Assembly (NCBI RefSeq): GCF_014493765.1
Contig: NZ_JACTVJ010000013.1
Location: 124,001-188,000, forward strand
DNA: 64,000 bases
Direction of reading: 5' to 3'
Source of the DNA: Streptomyces polyasparticus
Lineage (GTDB): Bacteria > Actinomycetota > Actinomycetes > Streptomycetales > Streptomycetaceae
The number at the start of each line of letters is the position of its first letter. Positions within the stretch are counted from its first letter, which is position 1. Both the position numbers and the translations under genes were made by a program. The notes beneath the pieces are model-generated. The model had not been told where the DNA came from, did no database searches, and worked only from the letters and a program-made list of their open reading frames with translations. Positions 36,267-46,050 of the stretch are shown piece after piece.

Positions 36267-37100
36267 GTGAACCGCATCGATCTGGCCGACTTCCTGCGCC
36301 GCGCCCGCACCCGTCTCGCCCCCTCGGACGTGGGCCTGACGGCCGGTCCGCGGCGCCGTACGCCAGGGCTGCGGCGCGAGGAGGTGGCACAGCTCGCGGG
36401 GATGTCCACGGACTACTACACGCGCCTGGAACAGCGCCGCGGCTCGCACCCGTCGCGGCAGATGCTCACGGCGCTCGCCCGTGCGCTGCGCCTGACCGAC
36501 GCGGAGCGCGACCATCTGTTCCACCTGGCGGGCGAGGAGCCGCCGCGGCCCGGGACGTCCTCGGGTCATGTGCGGCCGGGCCTGCTGATGATCCTCGACC
36601 GGTTGCACGATCTGCCGGCCATGGTGATGGGCGACTGGGGCGAGGTGCTCGCGCAGAACACCCTGTCGGTGGCCATGACCGGCGACTACCGGGGCAGGAA
36701 CCTGATCCGCAGCTGGTTCCTCGACCCTGCCACGCGCAAGCTCGCCCCGCCCGAGCACCGGGCGATGCACGCCCGGGCGCATGTGGCGGCGCTGCGCGCG
36801 GTCGCCGCGGCCCGCCCGGACGATCCGGGACCGGCCGCGCTGGTGGCCGAACTGCGGGGCGCGTCAGAGGAGTTCGAGGCGCTGTGGCGCACGCACGAGG
36901 TCGTCGTGCACCGCCCGTCGCCGAAGCGTTTCGTGCACCCCGTGGTCGGCGTCCTCGACCTCGACTGCGAGGTGCTGCTCGGGTACGGCAACGACCAGCA
37001 GCTCATCGTCCACTCGGCCCGGCCGGGCACGCCGACGTACGAGCGGCTCGAACTGCTGCGGGTGATAGGACTGCAGGACCTCAGTCCGAGCAGTCGCTAG
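36267..37100 (+). CDS. XRE family regulator with MmyB-like ligand domain
   Basis: 277 residues from the GTG at 36267. GGAGG lies only 1–2 bp before the GTG, so the mRNA may be leaderless or initiation unusual, but no other in-frame start preserves the HTH. The N-terminal HTH reads LRREEVAQLAGMSTDYYTRLEQ; the C-terminal domain has the MmyB-like pattern VMGDWGEVLAQN and RSWFLDPATRKL, DLDCEVLLGYGNDQQL. Such regulators control a neighbouring oxidoreductase, here the divergent SDR gene. Its stop overlaps the era stop by 3 bases on the opposite strand (37097–37100). Confidence 0.9.
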   Translation: MNRIDLADFLRRARTRLAPSDVGLTAGPRRRTPGLRREEVAQLAGMSTDYYTRLEQRRGSHPSRQMLTALARALRLTDAERDHLFHLAGEEPPRPGTSSGHVRPGLLMILDRLHDLPAMVMGDWGEVLAQNTLSVAMTGDYRGRNLIRSWFLDPATRKLAPPEHRAMHARAHVAALRAVAAARPDDPGPAALVAELRGASEEFEALWRTHEVVVHRPSPKRFVHPVVGVLDLDCEVLLGYGNDQQLIVHSARPGTPTYERLELLRVIGLQDLSPSSR

Positions 37101-38038
37101 AACCCCAGCTTGCGCAGCTGCTTCGGGTCGCGCTGCCAGTCCTTGGCGACCTTCACATGGAGGTCGAGGAAGACGGGCGTGCCGAGCAGGGCCTCGATCT
37201 GCTTGCGGGACTTGGTCCCGACGTCCTTCAGGCGCTTGCCCTGGGGGCCGATGATGATGCCCTTCTGGCTGGAGCGCTCGATGTAGACGTTCGCGTGGAT
37301 GTCGAGCAGCGGCTTGTCCTTCGGACGGTTCTCGCGCGGCAGCATCTCCTCGACGACCACCGCGATCGAGTGCGGCAGCTCGTCCCGTACGCCTTCGAGC
37401 GCGGCCTCGCGGATCAGCTCCGCGACCATCACCATCTCCGGCTCGTCCGTGAGATCGCCCTCCGGGTAGAGCGGCGGGCTCTCCGGGAGCAGGGGCACGA
37501 GGAGGTCCGCGAGCAGACCGACCTGCTCGCCCTTGACCGCGGAGACCGGGATGATCTCGGCCCACTCGAAGCCCAGCTCGGCGGCGAGCCGGTCGATGGC
37601 GATCAGCTGCTCGGCGAGCGTCTTGGAGTCGACGAGGTCCGTCTTGGTGACGATCGCGATCTTGGGGGTCTTCTTGATCCCCGCGAGCTCCTTGGCGATG
37701 AAGCGGTCACCGGGACCGAGCTTCTCGTTCGCCGGCAGGCAGAAGCCGATGACGTCGACCTCGGCCCAGGTCGTACGGACGACGTCGTTGAGGCGCTCGC
37801 CCAGGAGGGTGCGCGGCTTGTGGAGCCCGGGGGTGTCCACCAGGATCAGCTGCGCGTCGTCGCGGTGCACGATGCCGCGCACCGTGTGCCGCGTGGTCTG
37901 CGGCCGGTTCGACGTGATGGCGACCTTCTGGCCCACGAGTGCGTTGGTCAGGGTGGACTTGCCCGCGTTGGGCCGGCCCACGAAGCAGGCGAATCCCGCG
38001 CGGTGTTTTGCCTGCGGCTCGGAGGAGGGTGCGCTCAT
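37097..38038 (-). CDS. era: GTPase Era
   Basis: 313 residues from the ATG at 38038. G1 GRPNAGKSTLTNAL, G3 DTPGLH, G4 TKTDLV and G5-like SAVKG define the GTPase; the C-terminal KH domain has GIIIGPQGKRLKDVG and binds the 3' end of 16S rRNA. It assists 30S subunit maturation. In the Streptomyces genomes I know, era follows cdd at the end of a phoH–ybeY–CNNM–cdd run; here it lies alone, upstream of phoH and on the opposite strand. Divergent from phoH with 176 bp between starts. Confidence 0.96.
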   Translation of the reverse strand: MSAPSSEPQAKHRAGFACFVGRPNAGKSTLTNALVGQKVAITSNRPQTTRHTVRGIVHRDDAQLILVDTPGLHKPRTLLGERLNDVVRTTWAEVDVIGFCLPANEKLGPGDRFIAKELAGIKKTPKIAIVTKTDLVDSKTLAEQLIAIDRLAAELGFEWAEIIPVSAVKGEQVGLLADLLVPLLPESPPLYPEGDLTDEPEMVMVAELIREAALEGVRDELPHSIAVVVEEMLPRENRPKDKPLLDIHANVYIERSSQKGIIIGPQGKRLKDVGTKSRKQIEALLGTPVFLDLHVKVAKDWQRDPKQLRKLGF

Positions 38039-38214
38039 GCGGCCCATTGTCCCCGATACACAGGGCCCCGCCTGCCACGGCCCTGGGGAACGGGGCCCAC
38101 AGGTGGAAAAAGCCCTCGGTCCTGTCAGCCGCCCGACGTACCCTGGCAGTGCAAGGTCCGCCCGACGCAGGCGGCCACCGCACGAGGAGGACACCGCGGC
38201 CTCAGAGCCGGCCC

Positions 38215-40365
38215 ATGACTCAGACACCGACAGCTCAGCCCTCCGCGCAGGGCCCCGCACGAGCCCAGTTCACCGTGCCTGCCAAGCACCCCATGGTGAC
38301 GGTCCTCGGCTCCGGAGACTCCCTGCTGCGTGTGATCGAGAAGGCCTTCCCGGCGGCCGACATCCATGTCCGGGGCAATGAGATCAGCGCCGTCGGCGAC
38401 CGCGACGAAGTCGCACTCGTCCAGCGCCTGTTCGACGAGATGATGCTGGTGCTCCGCACGGGGCAGCCGATGACGGAGGACGCAGTGGAACGCTCGATCG
38501 CCATGCTCAGGGCGAGCGAGAACGGGGAAGGGCCGGACGAGACCCCGGCCGAGGTGCTCACGCAGAACATCCTGTCCTCGCGCGGCCGCACGATCCGGCC
38601 GAAGACCCTGAACCAGAAGCGCTATGTCGACGCCATCGACCAGCACACGATCGTCTTCGGTATCGGTCCCGCCGGTACGGGCAAGACCTATCTCGCCATG
38701 GCGAAGGCGGTGCAGGCCCTGCAGTCCAAGCAGGTCAACCGCATCATCCTGACCCGTCCGGCCGTCGAGGCCGGCGAGCGTCTGGGCTTTCTGCCCGGCA
38801 CGCTCTACGAGAAGATCGACCCGTATCTGCGCCCGCTCTACGACGCGCTGCACGACATGCTGGACCCCGACTCCATCCCGCGCCTGATGGCCGCGGGCAC
38901 GATCGAGGTGGCGCCGCTGGCGTATATGAGGGGTCGCTCGCAGCCCGTCTTCACCAACGTGCTGACGCCGGACGGCTGGCGGCCGATCGGCAGCCTGAAG
39001 GTGGGGGACCTCGTCATCGGTTCCGACGGTGAACCGACGCCCGTCCTCGGTGTCTACCCGCAGGGCGAGAGGGACATCTACCGCGTCAGCGCCCAGGACG
39101 GCTCCTGGACCCTGTGCTGCGGCGAGCACCTCTGGACCGTCCGTACGGCATCCGACAAGCGCCACGACAAGCCGTGGCGGGTCCTGGAGACCCAGGACAT
39201 GATCGGCAACCTTCGTGCGGCGCACGCACGGCGGTATGAACTGCCGATGCTCACGGCGCCGGTGGAGTTCCCCGAGCGTGAGGTCCCAATGGACCCGTAC
39301 GCGCTGGGGCTGTTGCTCGGCGACGGTTGTCTGACAGGCTCCACCACTCCCTCGTTCGCCACCGAGGACCCGGAGCTCGCACACGCCCTGGAGGCTGCCC
39401 TTCCGGGGGTGAGCGTGCGCCACAAGAGCGGGCCTGACTACGTCCTCAACCGGATCAAGTCCCCCGGTGACGTGGTCACGCTGGAGAACCCGGTCAGTCG
39501 CGTGCTGCGAGCGCTTGAACTGATGCCCTCGCGCTCGGTCAACAAGTTCGTCCCGGACAGCTACCTGTACAACTCGGCCAAGGTCCGCCTCGCCGTTCTG
39601 CAAGGCCTCCTCGACTCCGACGGAGGCCCGGTCACGCAGCAGGACCGGACCTGCCGGATCCAGTTCACCACGACGTCGATCCTGCTCCGCGACGATGTGG
39701 TCTCGCTGGTCCAGTCGCTCGGTGGTGTCGCGTACACCCGTCGCCGCGCGGCCGAGGGACGCGCGCCCGGTCTGGCGAACGGGAGGCCGGTGGAGCACCG
39801 CCGGGACGCTCACGTGGTCGACATCCGCCTTCCCGAAGGCATCGAGCCGTTCCGCCTCACCCGCAAGGCGGAGAAGTACCGCGAAGCAGGTGGTGGCGGC
39901 CGCCCGATGCGGTTCATCGACAGCATCGAACCCGCGGGGCGCGAGGAGACGGTCTGCATCCAGGTCGCCGCCGAGGACTCGCTGTACGTCACGCAGGACT
40001 ATCTGCTGACACACAACACCCTCAATGACGCCTTCATCATTCTGGACGAGGCCCAGAACACGAGCCCCGAGCAGATGAAGATGTTCCTGACCCGCCTCGG
40101 CTTCGACTCGAAGATCGTCATCACCGGTGACGTCACCCAGGTCGACCTGCCGAGCGGTACGAAGAGCGGTCTGCGCCAGGTCCAGGAGATCCTGGAGGGT
40201 GTGGACGACGTGCACTTCTCGCGGCTCACGTCGCACGATGTCGTACGGCACAAGCTCGTCGGCCGTATCGTCGACGCCTACGAGAAGTACGACACCGAGC
40301 ACGGCACGGAAAACGGCACCCACAAGGGCGGCCGCAACCGGGACCGCGACACCAAGCGGAAGTAG
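38215..40365 (+). CDS. phoH: PhoH family ATPase with an in-frame intein
   Basis: 716 residues, twice the family length. Extein residues 1–241 and 602–716 together form a normal ~356-residue PhoH: an N-terminal KH-like region, Walker A GPAGTGKT (151–158), [17 protein letters not shown], and after the interruption [18 protein letters not shown] (Walker B, DEAQ). The motif YMRGRTLNDAF is split after YMRGR by the 360-residue intein; splicing would restore it. PhoH proteins are cytoplasmic ATPases linked to RNA metabolism, consistent with ybeY directly downstream. A GAGGAGG lies 24 bp before the ATG with no start codon nearer; 38215 is the most plausible start. Confidence 0.94.
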   Translation: MTQTPTAQPSAQGPARAQFTVPAKHPMVTVLGSGDSLLRVIEKAFPAADIHVRGNEISAVGDRDEVALVQRLFDEMMLVLRTGQPMTEDAVERSIAMLRASENGEGPDETPAEVLTQNILSSRGRTIRPKTLNQKRYVDAIDQHTIVFGIGPAGTGKTYLAMAKAVQALQSKQVNRIILTRPAVEAGERLGFLPGTLYEKIDPYLRPLYDALHDMLDPDSIPRLMAAGTIEVAPLAYMRGRSQPVFTNVLTPDGWRPIGSLKVGDLVIGSDGEPTPVLGVYPQGERDIYRVSAQDGSWTLCCGEHLWTVRTASDKRHDKPWRVLETQDMIGNLRAAHARRYELPMLTAPVEFPEREVPMDPYALGLLLGDGCLTGSTTPSFATEDPELAHALEAALPGVSVRHKSGPDYVLNRIKSPGDVVTLENPVSRVLRALELMPSRSVNKFVPDSYLYNSAKVRLAVLQGLLDSDGGPVTQQDRTCRIQFTTTSILLRDDVVSLVQSLGGVAYTRRRAAEGRAPGLANGRPVEHRRDAHVVDIRLPEGIEPFRLTRKAEKYREAGGGGRPMRFIDSIEPAGREETVCIQVAAEDSLYVTQDYLLTHNTLNDAFIILDEAQNTSPEQMKMFLTRLGFDSKIVITGDVTQVDLPSGTKSGLRQVQEILEGVDDVHFSRLTSHDVVRHKLVGRIVDAYEKYDTEHGTENGTHKGGRNRDRDTKRK
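38938..40017 (+). mobile_element. intein with LAGLIDADG homing endonuclease in PhoH
   Basis: 1080 bp, 360 residues (242–601 of PhoH). The first residue is Ser (not the commoner Cys): [18 protein letters not shown], then [10 protein letters not shown] (block A). Block B is CCGEHLWTV, with the conserved His. Endonuclease motifs are [11 protein letters not shown] (363–373) and GLLDSDG (464–470), the two LAGLIDADG helices with their Asp residues intact. The C-terminus is YLLTHN with Asn601, followed by Thr602. It lies between Walker A and Walker B, so unspliced protein should be inactive. All splicing residues appear intact. Confidence 0.94.
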
Positions 40366-40378
40366 ACACCAGCGCACC

Positions 40379-40876
40379 ATGGCGATCGACGTCAACAACG
40401 AGTCCGGCACCGAGGTCGACGAGCAGGCGATCCTCGACATCGCCCGCTACGCACTCGCGCGGATGCGGATCCACCCGCTCTCCGAGCTCTCGGTGATCGT
40501 CGTGGACTCCGACGCCATGGAGCAGCTGCACATCCAGTGGATGGATCTGCCGGGTCCGACGGATGTCATGTCGTTCCCGATGGACGAGCTGCGCCCGCCC
40601 ATGAAGGACGAGGACGAGCCGCCGCAGGGTCTGCTCGGTGACATCGTGCTCTGCCCGGAGGTCGCCGAGAAGCAGGGCAAGGAAGCGGAGACGCAGCACT
40701 CCATGGACGAGGAGCTCCAGCTCCTCACTGTGCACGGCGTGCTGCACCTGCTCGGGTACGACCATGAGGAGCCGGACGAGAAGGCCGAGATGTTCGGTCT
40801 GCAGGCCGCGATCGTGGACGGCTGGCGCGAGGAGCGCGGCATGACCGGTCCGTCGCCGGCGCCCACGGTCTCGTGA
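40379..40876 (+). CDS. ybeY: rRNA maturation RNase YbeY
   Basis: 165 residues. The N-terminus [10 protein letters not shown] is typical of the actinobacterial protein. The zinc-binding motif is [16 protein letters not shown] (three His), and [14 protein letters not shown] and [14 protein letters not shown] precede it. YbeY is a single-strand endoribonuclease required for 16S rRNA 3'-end processing and ribosome quality control. The start is ATG at 40379, 13 bp after the phoH stop. Its TGA overlaps the next GTG (40873–40876). Confidence 0.96.
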   Translation: MAIDVNNESGTEVDEQAILDIARYALARMRIHPLSELSVIVVDSDAMEQLHIQWMDLPGPTDVMSFPMDELRPPMKDEDEPPQGLLGDIVLCPEVAEKQGKEAETQHSMDEELQLLTVHGVLHLLGYDHEEPDEKAEMFGLQAAIVDGWREERGMTGPSPAPTVS

Positions 40877-42180
40877 GTACCGGCCTGATCCTCGGCGTCG
40901 TCGCCCTGGTGATCGTCGCCTGGCTCGCCTCCTGCGCGGAGGCGGGCCTTGCGCGTGTCTCCAGCTTCCGCGCGGCCGAGGCGGTGCGCACGGGACGCCG
41001 GGGCAGCGCCAAGCTGGAGCAGGTCGCCGCCGATCCGACGCGCTATCTCAATGTGGCGCTGCTCGTGCGGGTCGCGTGCGAGATGGCGGCCGCCGCGCTC
41101 GTCACGTACGCGTGTCTGCGCGAGTTCGACAAGACCTGGCAGGCGCTCTCGGTCGCCATCGGTGTGATGGTGCTTGTCAGCTATGTGGCGGTCGGTGTCT
41201 CGCCGCGCACCATCGGACGCCAGCATCCGCTCAACACGGCGACGGCGGCCGCGTACGTACTGCTGCCGCTGGCCCGGATCATGGGGCCGATCCCCCGCCT
41301 GCTGATCCTGATCGGCAATGCGCTGACCCCCGGCAAGGGATTCCGCCGGGGCCCGTTCGCCTCCGAGGCCGAGCTGCGCGCGATGGTGGACCTCGCCGAG
41401 CAGGAGTCGCTGATCGAGGACGACGAGCGCCGGATGGTGCACTCGGTCTTCGAGCTCGGCGACACCCTCGTACGCGAGGTGATGGTGCCGCGTACGGACT
41501 TGATCGTCATCGAGCGGTACAAGACGATCCGGCAGGCGCTCACCCTGGCGCTGCGCTCGGGTTTCTCGCGGATCCCCGTGACGGGTGAGAGCGAGGACGA
41601 CGTGGTCGGCATGGTCTATCTCAAGGACCTCGCCCGCAAGACGCACATCAACCGGGACTCGGAGTCCGAGCTGGTGTCGACCGCGATGCGGCCCGCGTCC
41701 TTCGTGCCCGACACCAAGAACGCCGGTGATCTGCTGCGCGAGATGCAGCAGGACCGCAATCACGTCGCGGTGGTGATCGACGAGTACGGCGGCACGGCCG
41801 GCATCGTCACCATCGAGGACATCCTCGAGGAGATCGTCGGCGAGATCACCGACGAGTACGACCGGGAGATCGACCCGGTCGAGCAGCTCGGCGACGACCG
41901 TTTCCGGGTCACCGCGCGGCTCGACGTGGAGGACCTCGGCGAGCTGTACGGGATCGAGGAGTTCGACGACGAGGACGTGGAGACCGTCGGCGGTCTGCTC
42001 GCCAAGGCGCTCGGCCGCGTGCCGATCGCGGGCGCGGAAGCACTGGTGGAGCTGCCCGACGGACGGTCCCTGAAGCTCACCGCGGAGTCCGCTGCCGGCC
42101 GGCGCAACAAGATCATGACGGTGCTCGTCGAGCCGGTGGTGGCGCCGGCCCTGGAGGACGCTCAGGATGAAACCCGCTGA
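40873..42180 (+). CDS. hemolysin/CorC family membrane protein with CNNM and CBS domains
   Basis: 435 residues, GTG start overlapping the ybeY stop. The N-terminal CNNM/DUF21 domain has about three helices ([20 protein letters not shown] and two more up to residue ~150). Paired CBS domains follow ([48 protein letters not shown]), and a C-terminal transporter-associated CorC_HlyC domain ends the protein. Homologues export or regulate magnesium, cobalt or sodium. Its place after ybeY is conserved in actinobacteria. The next gene starts 14 bp inside its 3' end. Confidence 0.93.
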   Translation: MSTGLILGVVALVIVAWLASCAEAGLARVSSFRAAEAVRTGRRGSAKLEQVAADPTRYLNVALLVRVACEMAAAALVTYACLREFDKTWQALSVAIGVMVLVSYVAVGVSPRTIGRQHPLNTATAAAYVLLPLARIMGPIPRLLILIGNALTPGKGFRRGPFASEAELRAMVDLAEQESLIEDDERRMVHSVFELGDTLVREVMVPRTDLIVIERYKTIRQALTLALRSGFSRIPVTGESEDDVVGMVYLKDLARKTHINRDSESELVSTAMRPASFVPDTKNAGDLLREMQQDRNHVAVVIDEYGGTAGIVTIEDILEEIVGEITDEYDREIDPVEQLGDDRFRVTARLDVEDLGELYGIEEFDDEDVETVGGLLAKALGRVPIAGAEALVELPDGRSLKLTAESAAGRRNKIMTVLVEPVVAPALEDAQDETR

Positions 42181-42526
42181 CCTGCGTGCTTTCTGTCTGT
42201 CGTTCAACGCGGCGGTGGAGGAGTTCCCCTTCTCGCGCCACCAGGAGCTCTCCACCTTCAAGGTGGGCGGCAAGATCTTCGCGTTCGGCGCGCTCGACGA
42301 GAAGCCGCTGACGATCACGCTGAAGGCCGAGCCGGAGAACGCGGTGCTCCAGCGCGAGCAGCACCCGGCGATCGTGCCGGGCTGGCATGTGAACAAGCGG
42401 CACTGGAACACGGTGACCGTGAACGAGCTCCCGGACGCCGTCGTCCGGGAGCTCATCGAGGATTCGTACGATCTGGTCGTGGCGGGCCTGCCGAAGGCGG
42501 AGCGGCTGCGGCTCGACCGGGGCTGA
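42167..42526 (+). CDS. MmcQ/YjbR family DNA-binding protein
   Basis: 119 residues. The CyaY-like fold shows [38 protein letters not shown] and WHVNKRHWNTVTVNELPD, the last with the basic strand–loop thought to contact DNA. The function in Streptomyces is unproven. It overlaps the CNNM gene by 14 bp in another frame and is probably translationally coupled to it. Confidence 0.88.
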   Translation: MKPADLRAFCLSFNAAVEEFPFSRHQELSTFKVGGKIFAFGALDEKPLTITLKAEPENAVLQREQHPAIVPGWHVNKRHWNTVTVNELPDAVVRELIEDSYDLVVAGLPKAERLRLDRG

Positions 42527-42545
42527 CCCCCGAGGCCCGACTCCC

Positions 42546-44006
42546 TTACCCCCGTACGGACTTTCGCAGCCCCACCGCAATCAGCGCGGCAGCCGCGAGC
42601 ACGATCGCCGCGTCCAGGGCGACCACCGTGCGGTACCCGGAGGCCAGATCGTCGGCGGTGGTGGCGAGCACACCGAGCAGCGGGATGCCGACCGTCAGAC
42701 CGAGCTGCTGGCTGCTGGTGACCAGACCGGTGGCCAGGCCCTGCTGCTCGTCCGGGACGCCGGAGGTCACCGTGATGCCGTACGAGATGATCGCGCCCAT
42801 GTGGAAGACGCAGGCCAGCGAGGCCACGAGCGTCGCGAGCACGACGCCGAGGGTGCCGGTGCCGGTCACGAGCAGGGCGGCGACGAACACGGCCTGACCG
42901 GCGAGCCCGCCGACGAGGACGCGGCGCGAGCCGAAGCGTCCGACGACGCGCGGCGTGAAGGTGCCCGCGACGAGCGCCGCGATGCCCTGCACACCGAAGA
43001 TCACACCCGTCTCGAAGGCCGAGAGGCCGAGTTCCTCCTGCAGGTACAGGGTCAGGACGAAGACGATCGTGGTCATCATCGAGAAGGTGATCAGTCCGCC
43101 GATGTTGCCCCAGGCCACGCTCGGGCGGCGCAGCATCGGCAGCGAGACCAGCGGCTGCGCGGTGCGGGACTCGATCCGGACGAACGCGGCGAGCAGCAGC
43201 ACACCGGCGGCCAGGGCGAGCTGGACGTCGAGGGTGCCGAAGCCGTGCTCGGCGGCCGTGGTCAGGGCGTAGATCAAGGCGAGCAGTCCACCGGTGACGG
43301 TGATCGCGCCGGGCACGTCGAGCTTCGGGCGCTCGGGGCTCTGCGACTCCTTGAGCAGGGCCGGGGCGATGGGCAGGACGATCACCGCGAACAGCGCGAG
43401 CAGACCCATCGTCGAACGCCAGCCGAGGGTGTCGGTGAGGATGCCGCCGAGCACCATGCCGACGGTGAAGCCGAGGGACATCAGAGTGCCGGAGAGGCCG
43501 AGCGCCCGGTCGCGCTGCGGGCCTTCGCGGAAGGTGGTGGTGAGCAGCGCCATGCCGGTGGGCACGATCGCGGCCGCGCCGATGCCCTGCAGCGCACGTC
43601 CGGCGAGGAACGACGGGGCGTCCCACGCGAAGGTCGCGAGCACGGACGCGGCGCCGAACAGGGCGAGCCCGGACAGGAAGAGCCGGCGCCTGCCGTACAG
43701 GTCGCCGAGCCGTCCCGACAGGAGCAGGAAGCCGCCGGACGGCAGCGCGAATGCGGTCACGGCCCACTGCAGGGCGGTGGCGCTCATGTTCAGATCGGCG
43801 CCGAGCACGGGCAGCGCCACATTCAGTACGGAGAAGTCGAGCGCGACCATGAACTGGGCGGCGCACAGGACGAAGAGCACCAGCTTGTCGCGGGCGGAGA
43901 GGCGGGAGGGGGCAGGGGCGGGGGCGGGGTTCTCCCCGGCGGTACGTACGGAACTGTGCGGATCCGATGAGGACTTGGCCGAGGCGGCGGAGGTGTCGAG
44001 TGCCAT
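42546..44006 (-). CDS. MFS transporter, DHA2-like drug exporter
   Basis: 486 residues from the ATG at 44006 (TTG at 44012 adds two). About 14 hydrophobic helices are visible. Motif A appears as SGRLGDLYGRRRLFLSG; the first helix carries VALDFSVLNVALPVLGAD, the signature of drug:H+ antiporters of the DHA2 family. It probably exports a hydrophobic compound. It is divergent from the XRE regulator at 44143, and that regulator likely controls it. Its stop lies 19 bp from the MmcQ stop. Confidence 0.9.
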   Translation of the reverse strand: MALDTSAASAKSSSDPHSSVRTAGENPAPAPAPSRLSARDKLVLFVLCAAQFMVALDFSVLNVALPVLGADLNMSATALQWAVTAFALPSGGFLLLSGRLGDLYGRRRLFLSGLALFGAASVLATFAWDAPSFLAGRALQGIGAAAIVPTGMALLTTTFREGPQRDRALGLSGTLMSLGFTVGMVLGGILTDTLGWRSTMGLLALFAVIVLPIAPALLKESQSPERPKLDVPGAITVTGGLLALIYALTTAAEHGFGTLDVQLALAAGVLLLAAFVRIESRTAQPLVSLPMLRRPSVAWGNIGGLITFSMMTTIVFVLTLYLQEELGLSAFETGVIFGVQGIAALVAGTFTPRVVGRFGSRRVLVGGLAGQAVFVAALLVTGTGTLGVVLATLVASLACVFHMGAIISYGITVTSGVPDEQQGLATGLVTSSQQLGLTVGIPLLGVLATTADDLASGYRTVVALDAAIVLAAAALIAVGLRKSVRG

Positions 44007-44060
44007 GACCAAGAGCTTCGGGCCGCCGGAATATCCGTGGAGAGTGGGAACTTATCCTGG

Positions 44061-44120
44061 TGGCCGCACCACCAGGCGCGGCCGGCCCGCATCACAGGCC
44101 CGTCATGGCCGCACCACCAG
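44061..44120. promoter_or_regulatory. 15-bp direct repeats in the MFS–XRE promoter gap
   Basis: TGGCCGCACCACCAG occurs exactly at 44061–44075 and 44106–44120, 45 bp apart. TGGTG…CACCA symmetry surrounds the first copy. These are candidate sites for the divergent XRE regulator. Confidence 0.6.
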
Positions 44121-44142
44121 TGAAGCTCCGGGGGGAGAGCGA

Positions 44143-45018
44143 GTGACCGAGACCGCCGCGATGAAGACCCACCGTCTGGCGGAGCTGCGCGAGTTCCTGA
44201 TGAGCCGCCGGGCGCGGGTGACACCGGCCGAGGCGGGGCTGCCCGACGGCGGCCGGCGGCGTACGCCAGGGCTGCGCCGCGAGGAGGTGGCGGTGCTCGC
44301 CGGGGTTGGGGCCTCCTGGTACCAGTGGCTGGAACAGGGCCGCGACATCTCCGTGTCCCCGCAGGTCCTGGACTCGGTGGCGCGGGTGCTCCGGATGTCC
44401 AGCGCGGAGCGGCGGCATCTGTACGTCCTCGCGGGGCTCAATCCGCCCGCGCTGCAGGCCGAGGTGCCGGACGGTTCGATGTGCGAAGGCCTGAAGCGGC
44501 TCATCGACGCGTGGATGCCGTATCCGGCGCACATCATGGACCAGTACTGGAACTGCGTCGCGTACAACGACGCGGCCGCCGCGATCCTCGGGATGCGGCC
44601 CGGTATCCGGCAGAACTGTCTGATCTCCTTCTTCACCGACGAGGTCTACCGCTCGCGGGCCACGCACTGGGAGGCGAACGCCGAGATCCTGGTCGCCCAG
44701 TTCCGCTCGGCCTGCTCCGAGGCGCCCGACGACGAGGGGTTCCAGGCGCTGGTCGAGGAGGCCAAGGAGGCCAGCGACGAGTTCACGGCGCTGTGGGAGC
44801 GGCGTGACATCTCCCCCGGCGGCCTGATGAACAAGCAGCTCGACCACCCCGTGGTCGGCACCCTCCACTTCGAGTCCACGCAGCTGCGGGTGCCGGCTCG
44901 GCCCGATCTGGCGATCGTGCTGCACACGCCGCTGCAGGTCGCGGACACCGTGCGCAAGGTGGAATGGCTGGCCACACCGGAGGGCCGGCGGGGGTCGATG
45001 TATCCGGTCGCGGGCTGA
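44143..45018 (+). CDS. XRE family regulator with MmyB-like ligand domain
   Basis: 291 residues from the GTG at 44143 (GGGGGAGAG 3–8 bp upstream). The HTH is LRREEVAVLAGVGASWYQWLEQGR with a preceding conserved block RRRTPGLRREE, as in the other XRE protein of this window. The MmyB-like domain has WNCVAYNDAAAAILGM, and LISFFTDEVYRSRATHWE, and ends in a pocket segment with PVVGTLHFESTQL. It is divergent from the MFS exporter gene, whose promoter gap carries two identical direct repeats. Confidence 0.9.
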   Translation: MTETAAMKTHRLAELREFLMSRRARVTPAEAGLPDGGRRRTPGLRREEVAVLAGVGASWYQWLEQGRDISVSPQVLDSVARVLRMSSAERRHLYVLAGLNPPALQAEVPDGSMCEGLKRLIDAWMPYPAHIMDQYWNCVAYNDAAAAILGMRPGIRQNCLISFFTDEVYRSRATHWEANAEILVAQFRSACSEAPDDEGFQALVEEAKEASDEFTALWERRDISPGGLMNKQLDHPVVGTLHFESTQLRVPARPDLAIVLHTPLQVADTVRKVEWLATPEGRRGSMYPVAG

Positions 45019-45202
45019 GTCCCGCCGCTGGGTGCGGGCCGGGGCCCGCTGTCCACACGGCGTAGGGCTGCTCGGGAACTTGGTCCCTGCGCATCGGGAC
45101 CTCCGGCGCACAGTGCGCCTTTACCTTCCATTTAGGTTGGTGGCATACCAAAGGCCGACAGTGGGTCGGCCGAGCATCTGTCACCCCCTTCAGGAGACCT
45201 TC

Positions 45203-45973
45203 GTGCGCACCCGTAACTCCCGTGCTGCAACTGGCGTGTTGGCGGCTGTGGCGCTGCTGACCGTGGCGGGATGCGGGGGCTCGGCGGACGCGGAGGAGAA
45301 GCCGAAGGCTTCGAAGCAGGCTTCTCCCTCCGCCTCCCCGAAGCCGGCGGCCAAGCCGCTGACGCAGGAGCAGGTCGAGGAGGCCCTGATCGAGGTGGCG
45401 GATCTGCCCAAGGGCTGGAAGCTGGACGCGTCCGGCGCCGAGGCCGCCGAAGGGGAGGGCCCGGCGCTCAAGGCGGACAAGGCCCAGTGCCAGCCGCTTC
45501 TGGACGGCACCGTCGAGGGCGACGCCGGTCCCCGGCCCAAGGCGGAAGCGCTCGCGGCCTTCGTGAAGAACACCGAGTACGGACCGTACCTGCTCGCCGA
45601 GGTCGGCGCCTTCACGGAGAAGCAGGCCAAGGCGCTGATGGAGGGCGAGGACGTCGTCAGCGGCTGCGAGTCGTTCACCGGCTCGTTCGACGGCGACGAA
45701 GTCTCCTTCCGTACCCAGGAGTTGTCCGTGCCGCGGGTGGGCGACGGCGAGGCCTTCGGGTACCGGTTCGTCATGGAGTACGAGGACGAGGACGGCTACG
45801 TCTACGTCGACCAGACCGACACCGTGACCGCCCGGGTCGGCAGCGCCCTTGTGCGCGTATCGCAGAACAGCGATGGGGGCCACGACCAGGAGGCCTTCGA
45901 GCAGGCCGTCGAGAAGCTTGTCGAGAAGACCCGCAAGATCGCGGCCAAGGGTGCGGAAGGTACCGGCGTCTGA
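45203..45973 (+). CDS. lipoprotein, paralogue of the following gene
   Basis: 256 residues from the GTG at 45203 (CAGGAGA upstream). A signal peptide ends in lipobox TVAGCGG, so the mature protein is anchored outside the membrane. A ~30-residue Lys/Pro/Ala/Ser linker precedes a globular domain with AKPLTQEQVEEALIEVADLPKGW, QCQPLLDGTV and CESFTGSFDGDEVSF, the latter two Cys suited to a disulfide. The domain resembles extracellular sensor-like domains of actinobacterial lipoproteins. Function unknown. Paralogue of the gene at 46051. Confidence 0.8.
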   Translation: MRTRNSRAATGVLAAVALLTVAGCGGSADAEEKPKASKQASPSASPKPAAKPLTQEQVEEALIEVADLPKGWKLDASGAEAAEGEGPALKADKAQCQPLLDGTVEGDAGPRPKAEALAAFVKNTEYGPYLLAEVGAFTEKQAKALMEGEDVVSGCESFTGSFDGDEVSFRTQELSVPRVGDGEAFGYRFVMEYEDEDGYVYVDQTDTVTARVGSALVRVSQNSDGGHDQEAFEQAVEKLVEKTRKIAAKGAEGTGV

Positions 45974-46050
45974 CGCCTCGTACCGCCTTCGTACCCTTGT
46001 GATCTGGTGCTTCGCGCATCGATTCGAACTCTGACACCTGGAGAACCTCC

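Noticed and set aside
37939-38214. Longer 5' start for phoH extending into the intergenic region
   Set aside because: It would overlap the era coding region and promoter; ATG 38215 gives the family's N-terminus.
40447-43866. 1139-codon open frame on the - strand
   Set aside because: It covers antisense of ybeY, CNNM and MmcQ and an out-of-frame MFS region; its translation is low-complexity Arg/Gly-rich.
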